Origin: JAEUMD01 sp036768475
Lineage (GTDB): Bacteria; Pseudomonadota; Alphaproteobacteria; Rhizobiales; Hyphomicrobiaceae
Length of the DNA stretch: 64,000 nt
Assembly (NCBI GenBank): GCA_036768475.1
Contig: DAIPMW010000001.1
Coordinates: 310,001 to 374,000 of the forward strand
Reading direction: 5' to 3'
Shown piece by piece: positions 43,523-52,050 of the stretch. Each line of letters starts with the position of its first letter. Within the stretch, counting starts at the first letter, position 1. The position numbers and the translations under genes were made by a program. The notes under the pieces are model-generated. The model worked only from the letters and a program-made list of their open reading frames with translations. It was not told the origin of the DNA and made no database searches.

Positions 43523-44113
43523 ATGCACTCCGCAATCGCAGATCAGTCACAATACGTCGTACAACACTCCGAACTTCCAGATCTCATTGCGAAGCGCTAC
43601 TCCGGCTGGCACGCAAGCGCGCCGGTGCTGACGGCGCTTGCGTTCGCCGCCATCATCGGCAGCATCTTGGCCGCCATTTTACATTCCGCTGCTTTGGGCC
43701 TGATGGTATCGGTGATGGCTGTCTTGATGATTGGCGCGGCGGGTTTCACCTTATTCAGCTTTTATGCGACCGGCGAACTCATCGAGGTGCGATTTGAAAA
43801 GTCGAGCCGGGTCGCGCGGCTGCTTTTTCGCGGGCCTGTCGCGCATACTGCACGGGTCGTGCCCATCAGCCACATAAGCGGCGTTCGCATGGCCATGCGC
43901 TATGACAACCGCGGTCAGAAGGTTTCAGAACCGACGCTGGATCTTGCCAATGGACGCCGGATCGCCCTGCCGCAGTCCACAACCTGGTCTGATATCGAAG
44001 CAATCCGCGCAATCATCACCGACGACGTCGATGAAGTCGCGGAGGCCTGGGCGCGCAAATCAAGCAGCGCGGCCTTAGCCTACGGCCGCGCGCGACGCCA
44101 GGCACCAAAATAG
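43523..44113 (+). CDS. Hypothetical two-helix membrane protein
   Basis: 196 aa. Two membrane helices (VLTALAFAAIIGSILAAILH and LMVSVMAVLMIGAAGFTLFS) followed by a soluble domain with beta strands (LIEVRFEKSSRVARLLFRG, EPTLDLANGRRIALPQSTTW) that could be a PH-like bacterial domain, then a helix and a basic tail. Function unknown. The last codons read CCAAAA then TAG, where TAG joins a repeat-derived CACCTTGTTTCGAGG. Confidence 0.75.
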   Translation: MHSAIADQSQYVVQHSELPDLIAKRYSGWHASAPVLTALAFAAIIGSILAAILHSAALGLMVSVMAVLMIGAAGFTLFSFYATGELIEVRFEKSSRVARLLFRGPVAHTARVVPISHISGVRMAMRYDNRGQKVSEPTLDLANGRRIALPQSTTWSDIEAIRAIITDDVDEVAEAWARKSSSAALAYGRARRQAPK

Positions 44114-44138
44114 CACCTTGTTTCGAGGTGCCTTTTAT
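44113..44138 (+). terminator. Terminator built from family A linker sequence
   Basis: GCACCT-tgtttcg-AGGTGC followed by CTTTTATT. The AGCACCTTGTTTCGAG string is the linker of family A (compare 44341 and 44911), here turned into a hairpin by a short 3' complement. Confidence 0.7.
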
Positions 44139-44202
44139 TGGTCGTCCGAGCTGCTTTTGCGGCAGCCCGGCGTGCCGGCCAGCGGGTGAGCACAGGACGC
44201 GA

Positions 44203-44342
44203 TCTAGAGCCTGATCGGCTGAGATGGAAGCGCGACTGCTTCCATAGAGGGCGTGATTGAGGCTCTCAAACAAAGAGATAGAGCAGGGTCAAGACGGCCA
44301 GACGTAATTCAATTGATTCAATCAAAACCTGACCGGCTCTAG
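44203..44342 (-). repeat. Family B element, copy 3 (full, inverted)
   Basis: TCTAGAGCCTGATCGGCTG to ACCTGACCGGCTCTAG. Contains the CAATCACG-type and GGAAGC/GCTTCC parts in reverse, plus an AATTCAATTGATTCAATC stretch. Ends share TAGAGCC. Confidence 0.9.
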
Positions 44343-44406
44343 CACCTTGTTTCGAGCGTGTTTTTCACGCTGAACCGCTGCACACTTCAACTCAACATGC
44401 TCTATA
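44341..44406 (-). repeat. Family A element, copy joined to B copy 3
   Basis: AGCACCTTGTTTCGAGCGTG then TTTTTCACGCTGAACCGC to CAACATGCTCTATAG. Its left hairpin is missing; it begins exactly where the B element ends. Confidence 0.88.
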
Positions 44407-44526
44407 GACGGTTCCATTTCTGAATCGCAACGTTATACTATTTCTATCTGGTGCACCTGCAGGGATGCGCCTTGCATGCAATTCCTGAAACTGGCGCAAC
44501 TCCAAGGCCTGAAATAGGAGGAGTCA

Positions 44527-44790
44527 ATGTTGAAACTTGCCGCCGCATTCGCGATTGCCGTCTTCGTTGCGACACCGGCCTTTGCCGACGAAAAGCCGTC
44601 CGACGACGAAGCAAAGACGATCAGCGAAGCTCTGAACGCCATGGGCTGCACAGAGTATGAAGAGGTCGAGAAGGAGAAGAGGTCGGACGGCGGGTACCAT
44701 TTCGAGATCGACGACGCCAAGTGCGACGATGGCGAATACGACATCAAGCTCGATCAGAACTTCAAGCTCATCACCAAAGACCGCGAGTGA
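44527..44790 (+). CDS. PepSY-like small periplasmic protein
   Basis: 87 aa with a near-perfect AGGAGG-type site (ATAGGAGGAGTCA) before the ATG. Signal peptide MLKLAAAFAIAVFVATPAFA. The mature part (SDDEAKTISEALNAMGCTEY, FEIDDAKCDDGEYDIKLDQN) has the alpha-beta-beta layout of PepSY-type proteins, with two Cys likely disulfide-bonded. Such proteins bind or inhibit proteins or metals; role here unknown. Followed by a strong terminator, so monocistronic. Confidence 0.75.
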   Translation: MLKLAAAFAIAVFVATPAFADEKPSDDEAKTISEALNAMGCTEYEEVEKEKRSDGGYHFEIDDAKCDDGEYDIKLDQNFKLITKDRE

Positions 44791-44824
44791 CGCGCTGGCG
44801 AACCGAAATATGAATGTCCAGAGC

Positions 44825-44852
44825 CAGCCGCCGGATCTTATCCGGCGGCTTT
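44825..44852 (+). terminator. Intrinsic terminator
   Basis: AGCCGCCGGAT-CTT-ATCCGGCGGCT, perfect 11-bp stem followed by TTT, 35 bases after the PepSY-like gene. Confidence 0.93.
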
Positions 44853-44870
44853 TCTGCGTCGTCCACGGCA

Positions 44871-44976
44871 CTAGATCGCGTTCATGTTTGACGGAAAATG
44901 GACGCGATCCAGCACCTTGTTTCGAGCATGTTTTTCACGCTGAACCACTGCACACTTCAGCTAAACATGCTCTATG
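44871..44976 (-). repeat. Family A element, copy 7 (full)
   Basis: CTAGATCGCGTTCATGTTTG to AACATGCTCTATG, about 106 bases, both borders CTAGA/TCTA. Best reference copy in the minus orientation. Confidence 0.92.
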
Positions 44977-45009
44977 CACGTCCTGCGACGTGAGACCTAT
45001 CCTTGCCCG

Positions 45010-46392
45010 ATGCCCCGAAGCCCTTTTGGAGACCAACGCTTGACCAACAACCTGCCCGTGTCCTCCCGGACGGCAGCCAGCGCGGCGGCGGCTGTCTGCG
45101 GGTGGCCATCCGATGTCACGCCCACGAGCGAATACGAGGCAGCACTCGATTTTGCGCGTTCCAGCGAGGGCAGTTTGTTCGTTACCGGACGGGCGGGGAC
45201 GGGCAAATCCACGCTGCTGCGCTGCCTGCGCGATGGCCTGACGGCCGAGACAGTGGTGGTAGCGCCAACAGGACTTGCAGCCGTCAATGTGGGTGGACAG
45301 ACGATTCACTCGTTCTTCGGCCTGCCACCGCGCCTCATTCGTTCCGACGACGTACGCCGCAGTCGTAATGGGAGGGTCATGCGACGGCTGGAAATCCTGA
45401 TCATTGACGAGATCTCGATGGTGCGTTCGGATCTGATGGCGGCGATGGATCTCTCGCTGCGGCTCAATAGGGGACGGCCGCGCGAACCTTTCGGCGGTGT
45501 GCGCTTGATGATGTTCGGGGATCTCCATCAGCTACCTCCCGTCGTGACCGACCATGAAGTCGCCGAGCATCTGGAAAGCGTGCACGGCGGCCCGTTCTTC
45601 TTCTCGGTCGCAGCCCTGCAGGAGGGCGCGGGTACCAGCCTCCTGGAGTTGGGTCAGGTCTTCCGGCAAAGCGACGAGGCGCTGCTTCATGTGCTCAACC
45701 GTGTTCGCGACGGCGAAGCCGACGAAAACGACCTTGAGGTGCTCAATGCTCGCGTAAATCCCATCCGCACGCTGGGCGAGGGAGATCCCTACGTCATCCT
45801 GACGCCGACGAATGCGGCGGCCCAGCGCATTAACATGGCCTACCTCGATGCGCTTCCTGACCGGGCCCGAACGTATGAGGCGGGCGTGACCGGGGAATTC
45901 AACGCCGCCTCACAGCCGACCGACCAGCTTTTGGTTCTGAAGCCCGGTGCGAAGGTGATTTTGCTGCGCAACGATCCCGACCGCCGCTGGGTCAACGGTA
46001 CGATCGCGCGAATTTCGAGGCTCAGCGAGCGCCAAGTGTTCGTCGAAGTCGGCGGGCGGGAATACGAGATCGAGCAGGTATCGTGGGAGAGCCGGCGCTA
46101 TGCCTTCGACCAAAGCACAGAGAAGGTCGTGGAGACGGTCGCTGGCACGTTCAAACAGTTTCCACTGCGACTCGCCTGGGCGCTCACCATCCACAAATCA
46201 CAAGGGCTGACGCTCGACCGGGTGTACATCGATCTGGGCCGCGGCACTTTCGCGCATGGGCAGGCCTACGTCGCGCTATCGCGTTGCCGTGCGCTGGAGG
46301 GTCTGGCGCTGGCGCGGCCGCTGAAGCCGAGCGATATTCTGTTCGATCCTGGCGCAATGGGCTATCGCGACGTGTTCCCGCGCCTTCTGTGA
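45010..46392 (+). CDS. PIF1/RecD-like superfamily 1 DNA helicase
   Basis: 460 aa. Walker A FVTGRAGTGKSTLLRCLRDG, Walker B ILIIDEISMVRSDL, GDLHQLPPVVTD (motif III), LTIHKSQGLTLDRVYIDLG (motif V) and YVALSRCRALEGL (motif VI). This is the compact bacterial PIF1-like form; roles in genome maintenance are known for the family. Start ATG 45010 (MPRSPFGDQRL) avoids 12 residues that overlap the repeat. No neighbouring partner. Confidence 0.9.
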   Translation: MPRSPFGDQRLTNNLPVSSRTAASAAAAVCGWPSDVTPTSEYEAALDFARSSEGSLFVTGRAGTGKSTLLRCLRDGLTAETVVVAPTGLAAVNVGGQTIHSFFGLPPRLIRSDDVRRSRNGRVMRRLEILIIDEISMVRSDLMAAMDLSLRLNRGRPREPFGGVRLMMFGDLHQLPPVVTDHEVAEHLESVHGGPFFFSVAALQEGAGTSLLELGQVFRQSDEALLHVLNRVRDGEADENDLEVLNARVNPIRTLGEGDPYVILTPTNAAAQRINMAYLDALPDRARTYEAGVTGEFNAASQPTDQLLVLKPGAKVILLRNDPDRRWVNGTIARISRLSERQVFVEVGGREYEIEQVSWESRRYAFDQSTEKVVETVAGTFKQFPLRLAWALTIHKSQGLTLDRVYIDLGRGTFAHGQAYVALSRCRALEGLALARPLKPSDILFDPGAMGYRDVFPRLL

Positions 46393-46410
46393 CGGTTGGA
46401 ACTTTCTGTT

Positions 46411-46459
46411 TTTGCGATGCAAATTATAATCTTGACGACAAATTGTGCGACGCACAATT
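46411..46459 (+). promoter_or_regulatory. Two palindromic TGCGNYGCA boxes upstream of phasin
   Basis: TTTGCGATGCAAA at 46411-46423 and AATTGTGCG-A-CGCACAATT at 46441-46459, both perfect palindromes with the core TGCGATGCA / TGCGACGCA. A third core, TGCGGCGCA, lies at 46577-46585. Confidence 0.75.
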
Positions 46460-46576
46460 GCAAGTGAATATTTCCCGAGAGGCTTGACCCTTACGTAAGT
46501 CCGAAAATCCGAGACCCGTGGCTGGAAAAATCAGTGCTTTCGATGAATCTTTGTCGCAAAGCAATAATCTTGATGT

Positions 46577-46608
46577 TGCGGCGCACAATAAACTGCGATA
46601 TAAGAATG
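46577..46608 (+). promoter_or_regulatory. Third TGCGGCGCA box and -10-like element of phasin promoter
   Basis: TGCGGCGCA then CAATAAACTGCGATATAAG, where GATATAAG fits a -10 box, about 90 bases before the phasin ATG. The same box-to-TATA layout occurs upstream of the gene at 36639. Confidence 0.6.
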
Positions 46609-46687
46609 GTGAGCGGCGCCCCAGAGGGGCCGCCAGCCGAGAATTCGAACCCGAACCCGCAATCGTCAGATCATGAGGAGCAGAATC

Positions 46688-47143
46688 ATGAACGACCAAT
46701 TCGCCCGCCAAGCGCAGGACATGTTTGCCGCAGCCAAGGACGCCCGCATCCCCGAGAACCTGCAGGCTCTCGCCGAGGAAGGCGTGCAGAAGACCCGCGA
46801 GGCCTATTACAAGATGAGCACCGTTGCGAAAGACAACGCCAAGGTCGTCGAAGAGGTCGTGCTCGCTTCGCAGGCCGGTGCAAAGGCGATCGGCGAGAAG
46901 CTCCTGCACAACACGGTCGTCAACACCGAGGCAGCGTTCGACGCCGCACAGGCCATCGCCCGCGCCAAGACGCTCCCCGAGGTCGTTCGCCTTCAGGCCG
47001 ACTTCCTGCAGCAGCAGTTCGCCGTTGCCGGCGCCCAGAGCAAGGAGCTTTTCGAGCTCTCCGCACGGGTGACCAAGCAGACCATCGACACGGTCAACGC
47101 GGCCGCCACCAAGAGCTTCGAGCAGCTGAAGAAGGCCGGTTAA
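46688..47143 (+). CDS. Phasin family protein
   Basis: 151-aa all-helical protein that coats PHA granules. AYYKMSTVAKDNAKVVEEVV, SKELFELSARVTKQTIDTVN and LPEVVRLQADFLQQQFAVAG are the phasin_2 pattern. GAGGAGCAGAATC precedes ATG 46688. Three palindromic boxes upstream suggest tight control, probably by a PhaR repressor; a terminator follows. No PHA synthase is in the window. Confidence 0.92.
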   Translation: MNDQFARQAQDMFAAAKDARIPENLQALAEEGVQKTREAYYKMSTVAKDNAKVVEEVVLASQAGAKAIGEKLLHNTVVNTEAAFDAAQAIARAKTLPEVVRLQADFLQQQFAVAGAQSKELFELSARVTKQTIDTVNAAATKSFEQLKKAG

Positions 47144-47204
47144 TTACCGCCTCCTGATCCCGACGGTCAGACAGCGGGGCTGCCACCGTCGCGCTCGAAA
47201 CACG

Positions 47205-47237
47205 AAACGCCTGGAAGCTCACGCTTCCAGGCGTTTT
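47205..47237 (+). terminator. Intrinsic terminator of phasin
   Basis: AAACGCCTGGAAGC / GCTTCCAGGCGTTT: 14-bp stem, loop TCAC, ending in TTTT. Confidence 0.93.
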
Positions 47238-47417
47238 GCATCATGGCGTTATTATCGGCCGGCACGCCGCATCTTTCAGGTTGCCTGTCGCACGACGACG
47301 CCGATGTCGGCGGCGCTTCCCGCCGCACGCCGTCAAGTCGCAGCGACAACGAAAAAATGCTGCTGCCGGCAACACAATCAGCCGAGACAAACCCATTTTT
47401 CGCGCTATAGTTAGCGC

Positions 47418-47927
47418 ATGCTTGGTTCGAGTTCTCATGTACGCGTGCGTTGTGGTCAGCTTTCCGATGCGAAAGCCCTGGCTGACGTTTTCGAGCGTTC
47501 CTGGCGGCATGCCTATGTCGGCATCCTGCCGCGTGCTCATCTCGATTCCCTCATCCTCAGACGTGGACGCCGGTGGTGGACGAGCGCCATCCGCTCAGGC
47601 GATCGCATTCTCGTCCTCGAGGTGTCGGGCGAGATCTGCGGATATGCTTCATGCGGCCCGGCGCGCCATCGCGGGCGATACGAGGGCGAAATCTACGAGC
47701 TCTACCTCGCTCCCGAATATCAAGGGTTGGGGTTCGGCGAACTGCTGTTCGAGGCATGCCGCAACGAACTTGACCGGCGCAAGCTCAATGGCCTGATCGT
47801 GTGGGCTCTCGCCGACAATGATATCGCCGCCGATTTCTATTGGCGGCGCGGCGGACGGCCGGTGCAGCAGGTAACCGACCGCGTCGGCACGGTCGACATG
47901 GCTAAGATCGGCTTCGCTTGGCCATAA
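47418..47927 (+). CDS. GNAT family N-acetyltransferase
   Basis: 169 aa. IYELYLAPEYQGLGFGELLF is the acetyl-CoA loop, LIVWALADNDIAADFYWRRG the C-terminal part. Resembles the RimI/PaiA-type acetyltransferases with an N-terminal ADVFERSWRHAYVGILP. Substrate unknown. Stand-alone gene after the phasin terminator. Confidence 0.92.
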   Translation: MLGSSSHVRVRCGQLSDAKALADVFERSWRHAYVGILPRAHLDSLILRRGRRWWTSAIRSGDRILVLEVSGEICGYASCGPARHRGRYEGEIYELYLAPEYQGLGFGELLFEACRNELDRRKLNGLIVWALADNDIAADFYWRRGGRPVQQVTDRVGTVDMAKIGFAWP

Positions 47928-48117
47928 CGCTGCGCTTTTTGCGTCGCGGATCGGACGCCCATTTGCAAAACTCCTACGACGCCGGCGTGAAGAGCGCCGG
48001 CGCGTTCATGTCGGTGCGTTCATGTCGGTTCCAGGCCGCGGCCGGTGCCTGAGCGGCGCGTGCAGCCGGGAGCATCGAACAAAAGGGGGGATTGCACGCA
48101 GCGCCCGCCTCAGGCAG
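47928..48117. other. Intergenic stretch without identifiable features
   Basis: 190 bases with a tandem near-duplicate GCGTTCATGTCGGT (48002-48028) and a GGGGGG run; then the composite repeat block starts. No gene. Confidence 0.4.
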
Positions 48118-48246
48118 CTAGAGCAGGTCAGATTTTGATTGAAATCACATCTGGCCGTTGTGACCTGCTCCATCTCTTTGTTTGAGAGCTCAATCACGGC
48201 TTCGACGGATGCAATTGTGCATCCATCTCAGCCGATCAGGCTCCAG
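48118..48246 (+). repeat. Family B element, copy 4 (full)
   Basis: CTAGAGCAGGTCAGATTTTG to CCGATCAGGCTCCAG, with the GGATGCA/TGCATCC hairpin. Confidence 0.9.
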
Positions 48247-48260
48247 GGCGCAGCGACACC

Positions 48261-48358
48261 AGATCGTGTTTCATAGAAACACGTACGCAACCCAGTTCCC
48301 GGTCTTGAGCATGTTTTTCACGCTGAACCGCTGCATACGTCAACGGAACATGCTTGAG
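48261..48358 (-). repeat. Family A element, divergent full copy next to B copy 4
   Basis: AGATCGTGTTTCATAGAAACA then linker CCCAGTTCCCGGTCTTGAGC and CATGTTTTTCACGCTGAACC to GGAACATGCTTGAG. Confidence 0.82.
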
Positions 48359-48400
48359 GCTTCGGCCATAATTCACAAACCGACTTAGGAGACCCCGCAC

Positions 48401-48949
48401 ATGCGCATCGACGCTATCTCCATCGGCAAGCATCCCCCGGACGACGTCAACGTCATCATCGAGGTGCCTGTCGGCGGCGAGCCCATCAAGTATGAGCTGG
48501 ACAAGGACGCCGGCGCACTGGTGGTCGATCGCTTCCTCTACACGCCTATGCGCTATCCGGGAAACTACGGCTTCATTCCGCATACGCTTTCACCCGACGG
48601 CGATCCACTCGACGTGCTCGTTTGCAATAGCCGGACCATCGTGCCTGGCGGCGTCATCAACTGCCGGCCGATCGGTGTGATGATGATGGAGGACGACGGC
48701 GGCGGCGACGAGAAGCTGATTGCAGTCCCGAGTTCCAAAATCTCTGCGCGCTACGACCGTGTTCGCACGGTTGCCGACCTGCCGCCGATCACGAAGGCAC
48801 AGATCGAGCATTTCTTCCAGCATTACAAAGACCTGGAACCCGGAAAGTGGGTTAAGATCGTGAGCTGGGGCGATGTTGACGACGCCAAGCGGGTGATCCG
48901 CGAGTCAATTGAGCGGGCGCAGGCGGCAAAGTCCGCCAAGGGCGCATAA
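48401..48949 (+). CDS. ppa: Inorganic pyrophosphatase
   Basis: 182-aa type I enzyme. YPGNYGFIPHTLSPDGDPLDVLV holds the signature and catalytic Asp residues (here DGDPLDVLVCNS); MMMEDDGGGDEKLIAVP and HFFQHYKDLEPGKWVKI match the family. Composite A/B repeats lie just upstream, the start being 42 bases past them. Confidence 0.97.
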   Translation: MRIDAISIGKHPPDDVNVIIEVPVGGEPIKYELDKDAGALVVDRFLYTPMRYPGNYGFIPHTLSPDGDPLDVLVCNSRTIVPGGVINCRPIGVMMMEDDGGGDEKLIAVPSSKISARYDRVRTVADLPPITKAQIEHFFQHYKDLEPGKWVKIVSWGDVDDAKRVIRESIERAQAAKSAKGA

Positions 48950-49058
48950 CTGCAATTGATCATGCGCACTTTCGAACCCGGCCGGGCGTTGCTATACCCC
49001 GCGCCGGGACATTGGCGCATGCACGGCTGGTGCATGACCTCCAGAAGCGAGGACCGGC

Positions 49059-49865
49059 ATGAGCGATATGAGAATTGCCGTGATGGGCGCAGGCGGACGC
49101 ATGGGGCGCGAGCTTGTGCGCTCGGTCCACGCGCTCGAGGGATGCGTCGTGGCGGGCGGGGTCGAGCGCCCAGGCTCGCCTTTTCTCGGAAAGGACGTCG
49201 GCGCAGTCGCCGGTATTGGTGACGTGGGCGCGGCGATCCTTGAGGATCCGCTGGACGTCTGCGCAAAAGTCGATGCCATTCTCGACTTTACGTCGCCGAA
49301 GGCCACCGTCGAGTTCGCTGGCATTGCTGCCAATGCGCGCATCGTCCACGTCATCGGTACAACCGGCCTAAGCGCCGACGACGAGGCGGCCATTGCTGCG
49401 GCCGCGCGTCATGCCACGATCATCAAGGCCGGCAACATGAGCCTCGGAGTGAACCTGCTCATGGCCATCACGCGGCGTGTTGCCGAGGCGCTCGATGCCG
49501 ATTTCGACATCGAGGTCGTGGAGATGCACCACAGGCACAAGGTCGATGCCCCCTCCGGCACCGCATTGATGCTCGGGCAAGCCGCAGCCGACGGCCGCAA
49601 TGTCTCGCTCGAAAACGTCTCCGTGCGTTGCCGGGATGGTCACACCGGCGCGCGCCGCCGGGGCGATATCGGCTTCCAATCGCTGCGCGGCGGCAGCGTG
49701 GTCGGTGACCACACGGTCATCTTCGCAGGCGAAGGCGAGCGCGTGGAACTGACACACATTGCCAGCGATCGCGGGATCTTCGCGCGCGGCGCTGTCAAAG
49801 CGGCCTTGTGGGGACGCGGGCAGGGACCCGGGCTTTTTGCGATGTCCGACGTTCTCGGACTTTGA
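49059..49865 (+). CDS. dapB: 4-hydroxy-tetrahydrodipicolinate reductase
   Basis: 268 aa; lysine/meso-diaminopimelate pathway. NAD(P)H motif IAVMGAGGRMGRELV, catalytic EMHHRHKVDAPSGTAL with His-His-Lys, and GNMSLGVNLLMAITR. Followed by gpmA 82 bases on, the usual order in Rhizobiales. Confidence 0.97.
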   Translation: MSDMRIAVMGAGGRMGRELVRSVHALEGCVVAGGVERPGSPFLGKDVGAVAGIGDVGAAILEDPLDVCAKVDAILDFTSPKATVEFAGIAANARIVHVIGTTGLSADDEAAIAAAARHATIIKAGNMSLGVNLLMAITRRVAEALDADFDIEVVEMHHRHKVDAPSGTALMLGQAAADGRNVSLENVSVRCRDGHTGARRRGDIGFQSLRGGSVVGDHTVIFAGEGERVELTHIASDRGIFARGAVKAALWGRGQGPGLFAMSDVLGL

Positions 49866-49947
49866 ACTTGCGAAAGCGGGCGGCGCGCGAGACGCCAGAC
49901 AGCCGAGCAGGCCCGACCCGACTGTTTTTGAGAGGATCGATCGAGAC

Positions 49948-50568
49948 ATGGACAACGTTCTTGTGCTGGTGCGGCACGGCCAAAGTGAATGGAACCTCAA
50001 GAACCTGTTCACAGGCTGGCGGGATCCCGACCTGACCGAGAAGGGTGTGGCGGAGGCGAAGCGGGCTGGAGAATTGCTGAAAGCGCGGGGATTCCATTTC
50101 GACATTGCCTTCACCAGCGCCTTGCACCGGGCGCAGCGGACACTCAACCTGATTCTCGCGGAACTCGGGCAGAATGAGCTTGAGACCATTCGGGACAAGG
50201 CGCTCAATGAGCGTGACTACGGCGATCTGTCCGGGCTCAACAAGGATGACGCGCGCAAGAAGTGGGGAGAGGAGCAAGTCCTGATCTGGCGACGCAGTTA
50301 CGACGTCGCTCCACCCGGCGGCGAGAGCCTGAAGGATACTGCTCAGCGCGTGCTGCCGTTCTACAAGACCCACATCTGGCCGAAGTTGCAGGCGGGGCAG
50401 AATGTCATCGTCGCCGCCCATGGCAACTCGATCCGTGCGCTCATCATGTATCTGGAGGAGTTGTCGGCAAAGCAGATCCTGGAGCGCGAGGTGGCGACGG
50501 GCCAACCCATCATCTACCGCCTTACCGAGGTTGGGCAGGTGGCCAACCGGCACGATCTGGTCGCCTGA
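49948..50568 (+). CDS. gpmA: 2,3-bisphosphoglycerate-dependent phosphoglycerate mutase
   Basis: 206 aa. Catalytic His in LVRHGQSEWNLKNLFTGWRD (His about residue 10) and the second His in VIVAAHGNSIRAL; LNERDYGDLSGLNKDDARKK is the substrate loop. Frame open from 49759; ATG 49948 (MDNVLVLVRHG) is the family start. Confidence 0.96.
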   Translation: MDNVLVLVRHGQSEWNLKNLFTGWRDPDLTEKGVAEAKRAGELLKARGFHFDIAFTSALHRAQRTLNLILAELGQNELETIRDKALNERDYGDLSGLNKDDARKKWGEEQVLIWRRSYDVAPPGGESLKDTAQRVLPFYKTHIWPKLQAGQNVIVAAHGNSIRALIMYLEELSAKQILEREVATGQPIIYRLTEVGQVANRHDLVA

Positions 50569-50586
50569 AGCGGGTGGAGCAATTCC

Positions 50587-51186
50587 ATGGCGATCGACGA
50601 TCTTGTACCGGCATCCGATGAGAAAGCTGGCGGCCACGAGCGCGACCGGTGGATTGGCGTCTATATCGGGGTGCTCGCTGTCATCCTCGCGATCTCGGCT
50701 ATGGGTGGGGACAATGCCGCAAAAGAGGCGACGCTGAAGAACATTGCCGCAGCGAATACCTGGGCGTTCTTCCAGGCCAAGAACGTGCGCCGCCAGCTGA
50801 TCCGCTCGCATATCGAGGATCTGGAACTACTCCTGGAGACCTCGACAGGGCTTTCACCCGGACAGCGAGCGCGTATCGCCGAGAAGATCGCTGCCAACAA
50901 GACCACCGATGCAAAGCTGACGAGCGATCCGGAGTTCAAGGAAGGACTCGACGAACTGTTCCAGCAAGGCAAGGCGCTTGAAGCGGAACGGGATCGGGCG
51001 ATGTCGCAGGACCCCTATTTCGATTATGCCCAGGCGTGCCTGCAGATCGCTATCGTCCTGGCATCTATCGCGATCATCTCCGGCGCCTTGCCACTCCTCG
51101 TGCTCAGCATGGTCCTCGGGTTCGCCGGCACGCTGCTGACGTTCAACGGCTTCACGATGCTGGTGAACGTGCCAGGATTCGGCTGA
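50587..51186 (+). CDS. DUF4337 domain-containing membrane protein
   Basis: 199 aa. One N-terminal helix (WIGVYIGVLAVILAISAM), coiled central part with NTWAFFQAKNVRRQLIRSHI (the DUF4337 mark), and a pair of C-terminal helices (IAIVLASIAIISGALPLLVL, VLGFAGTLLTFNGFTMLV). Role unknown. 18 bases after gpmA, probably in its operon. Confidence 0.88.
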   Translation: MAIDDLVPASDEKAGGHERDRWIGVYIGVLAVILAISAMGGDNAAKEATLKNIAAANTWAFFQAKNVRRQLIRSHIEDLELLLETSTGLSPGQRARIAEKIAANKTTDAKLTSDPEFKEGLDELFQQGKALEAERDRAMSQDPYFDYAQACLQIAIVLASIAIISGALPLLVLSMVLGFAGTLLTFNGFTMLVNVPGFG

Positions 51187-51241
51187 CTTCGCGGGACACG
51201 TCGCATGCGGAATTCCGGAATGGCGCATCCGTGCTGCGCAA

Positions 51242-51793
51242 TCACCGTGACTGGGCGAATGGCGAGAGCGCCGTCATCGATTCGGCTTTGAGGCCATCGC
51301 GTGGCTGGCTAAACTGTGATTGCGCGGAGGGCACGGCTGCGGTCGTTACCGGCGCGCCATCCGCGCCGTTTGTCTTGGCGGCATTCATCGGCGCCAGATC
51401 GAACGCCATGATGCGTGCGTCCACATCGATCGCACGACATTCTCGGGCACCGAGATGTTCATTCAAAGCCCGCACCCGCTGCTCTGACTTGCGATAGTTC
51501 TCTGCGTTTTTCAGCCCGCCCTCGGGGCCGCCAAACATGCGGCCGTAGACGCTGACGAGCGTCGTGGGCAATGCATCCCGCTCGGCGTCGATACGCGCCT
51601 TTGCCGTTTCCATCTCCTTCAGACCGAGCTCCACCTCGTTGGCAAGCCGCCGGCAATCCAGATCGCGTTCGGAAGCCAGCAGCACATAGCCGCCATCGGG
51701 CTGATGACCGGGGTGAGGGATGCCTGCGAGGTCTGTCATAGTCGAACAGCCTCCGGCGAGCCCGACCAGAATGGCCAGCCAACCCGTCAGCAT
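51242..51793 (-). CDS. Putative lipoprotein
   Basis: 183 aa. N-terminal MLTGWLAILVGLAGGCSTM, a lipobox-like LAGGC suggesting lipid attachment after signal peptidase II. Then YVLLASERDLDCRRLANEVE and a helical part KEMETAKARIDAERDALP. C-terminus polar. The start at 51793 gives the signal; a longer frame to 51859 is less likely. Unknown function. Confidence 0.7.
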   Translation of the reverse strand: MLTGWLAILVGLAGGCSTMTDLAGIPHPGHQPDGGYVLLASERDLDCRRLANEVELGLKEMETAKARIDAERDALPTTLVSVYGRMFGGPEGGLKNAENYRKSEQRVRALNEHLGARECRAIDVDARIMAFDLAPMNAAKTNGADGAPVTTAAVPSAQSQFSQPRDGLKAESMTALSPFAQSR

Positions 51794-52050
51794 CCAATTT
51801 GACGAACCCTGCACCCGGTCCCCCGAAATCCCCAAATCTTCGCCCCCGCCCCTCGCCACACGTCTGGCGCCTCCTCCTGGGCGGGTGAACTGGTCAGTTT
51901 GGCCTTGCGGCTCGCGGCCACTGCCAAATCAGTTCGCGGGAGATTAAAGGCGGCCCTTGCCCGGGCTGCAAGACGCGTTACGGACACAAGTCCGGGTTTT
52001 CGGAAGAGATCATCGCTGGTTGGAGCTGCAACAGGCGAGCGCAGGCCGTC

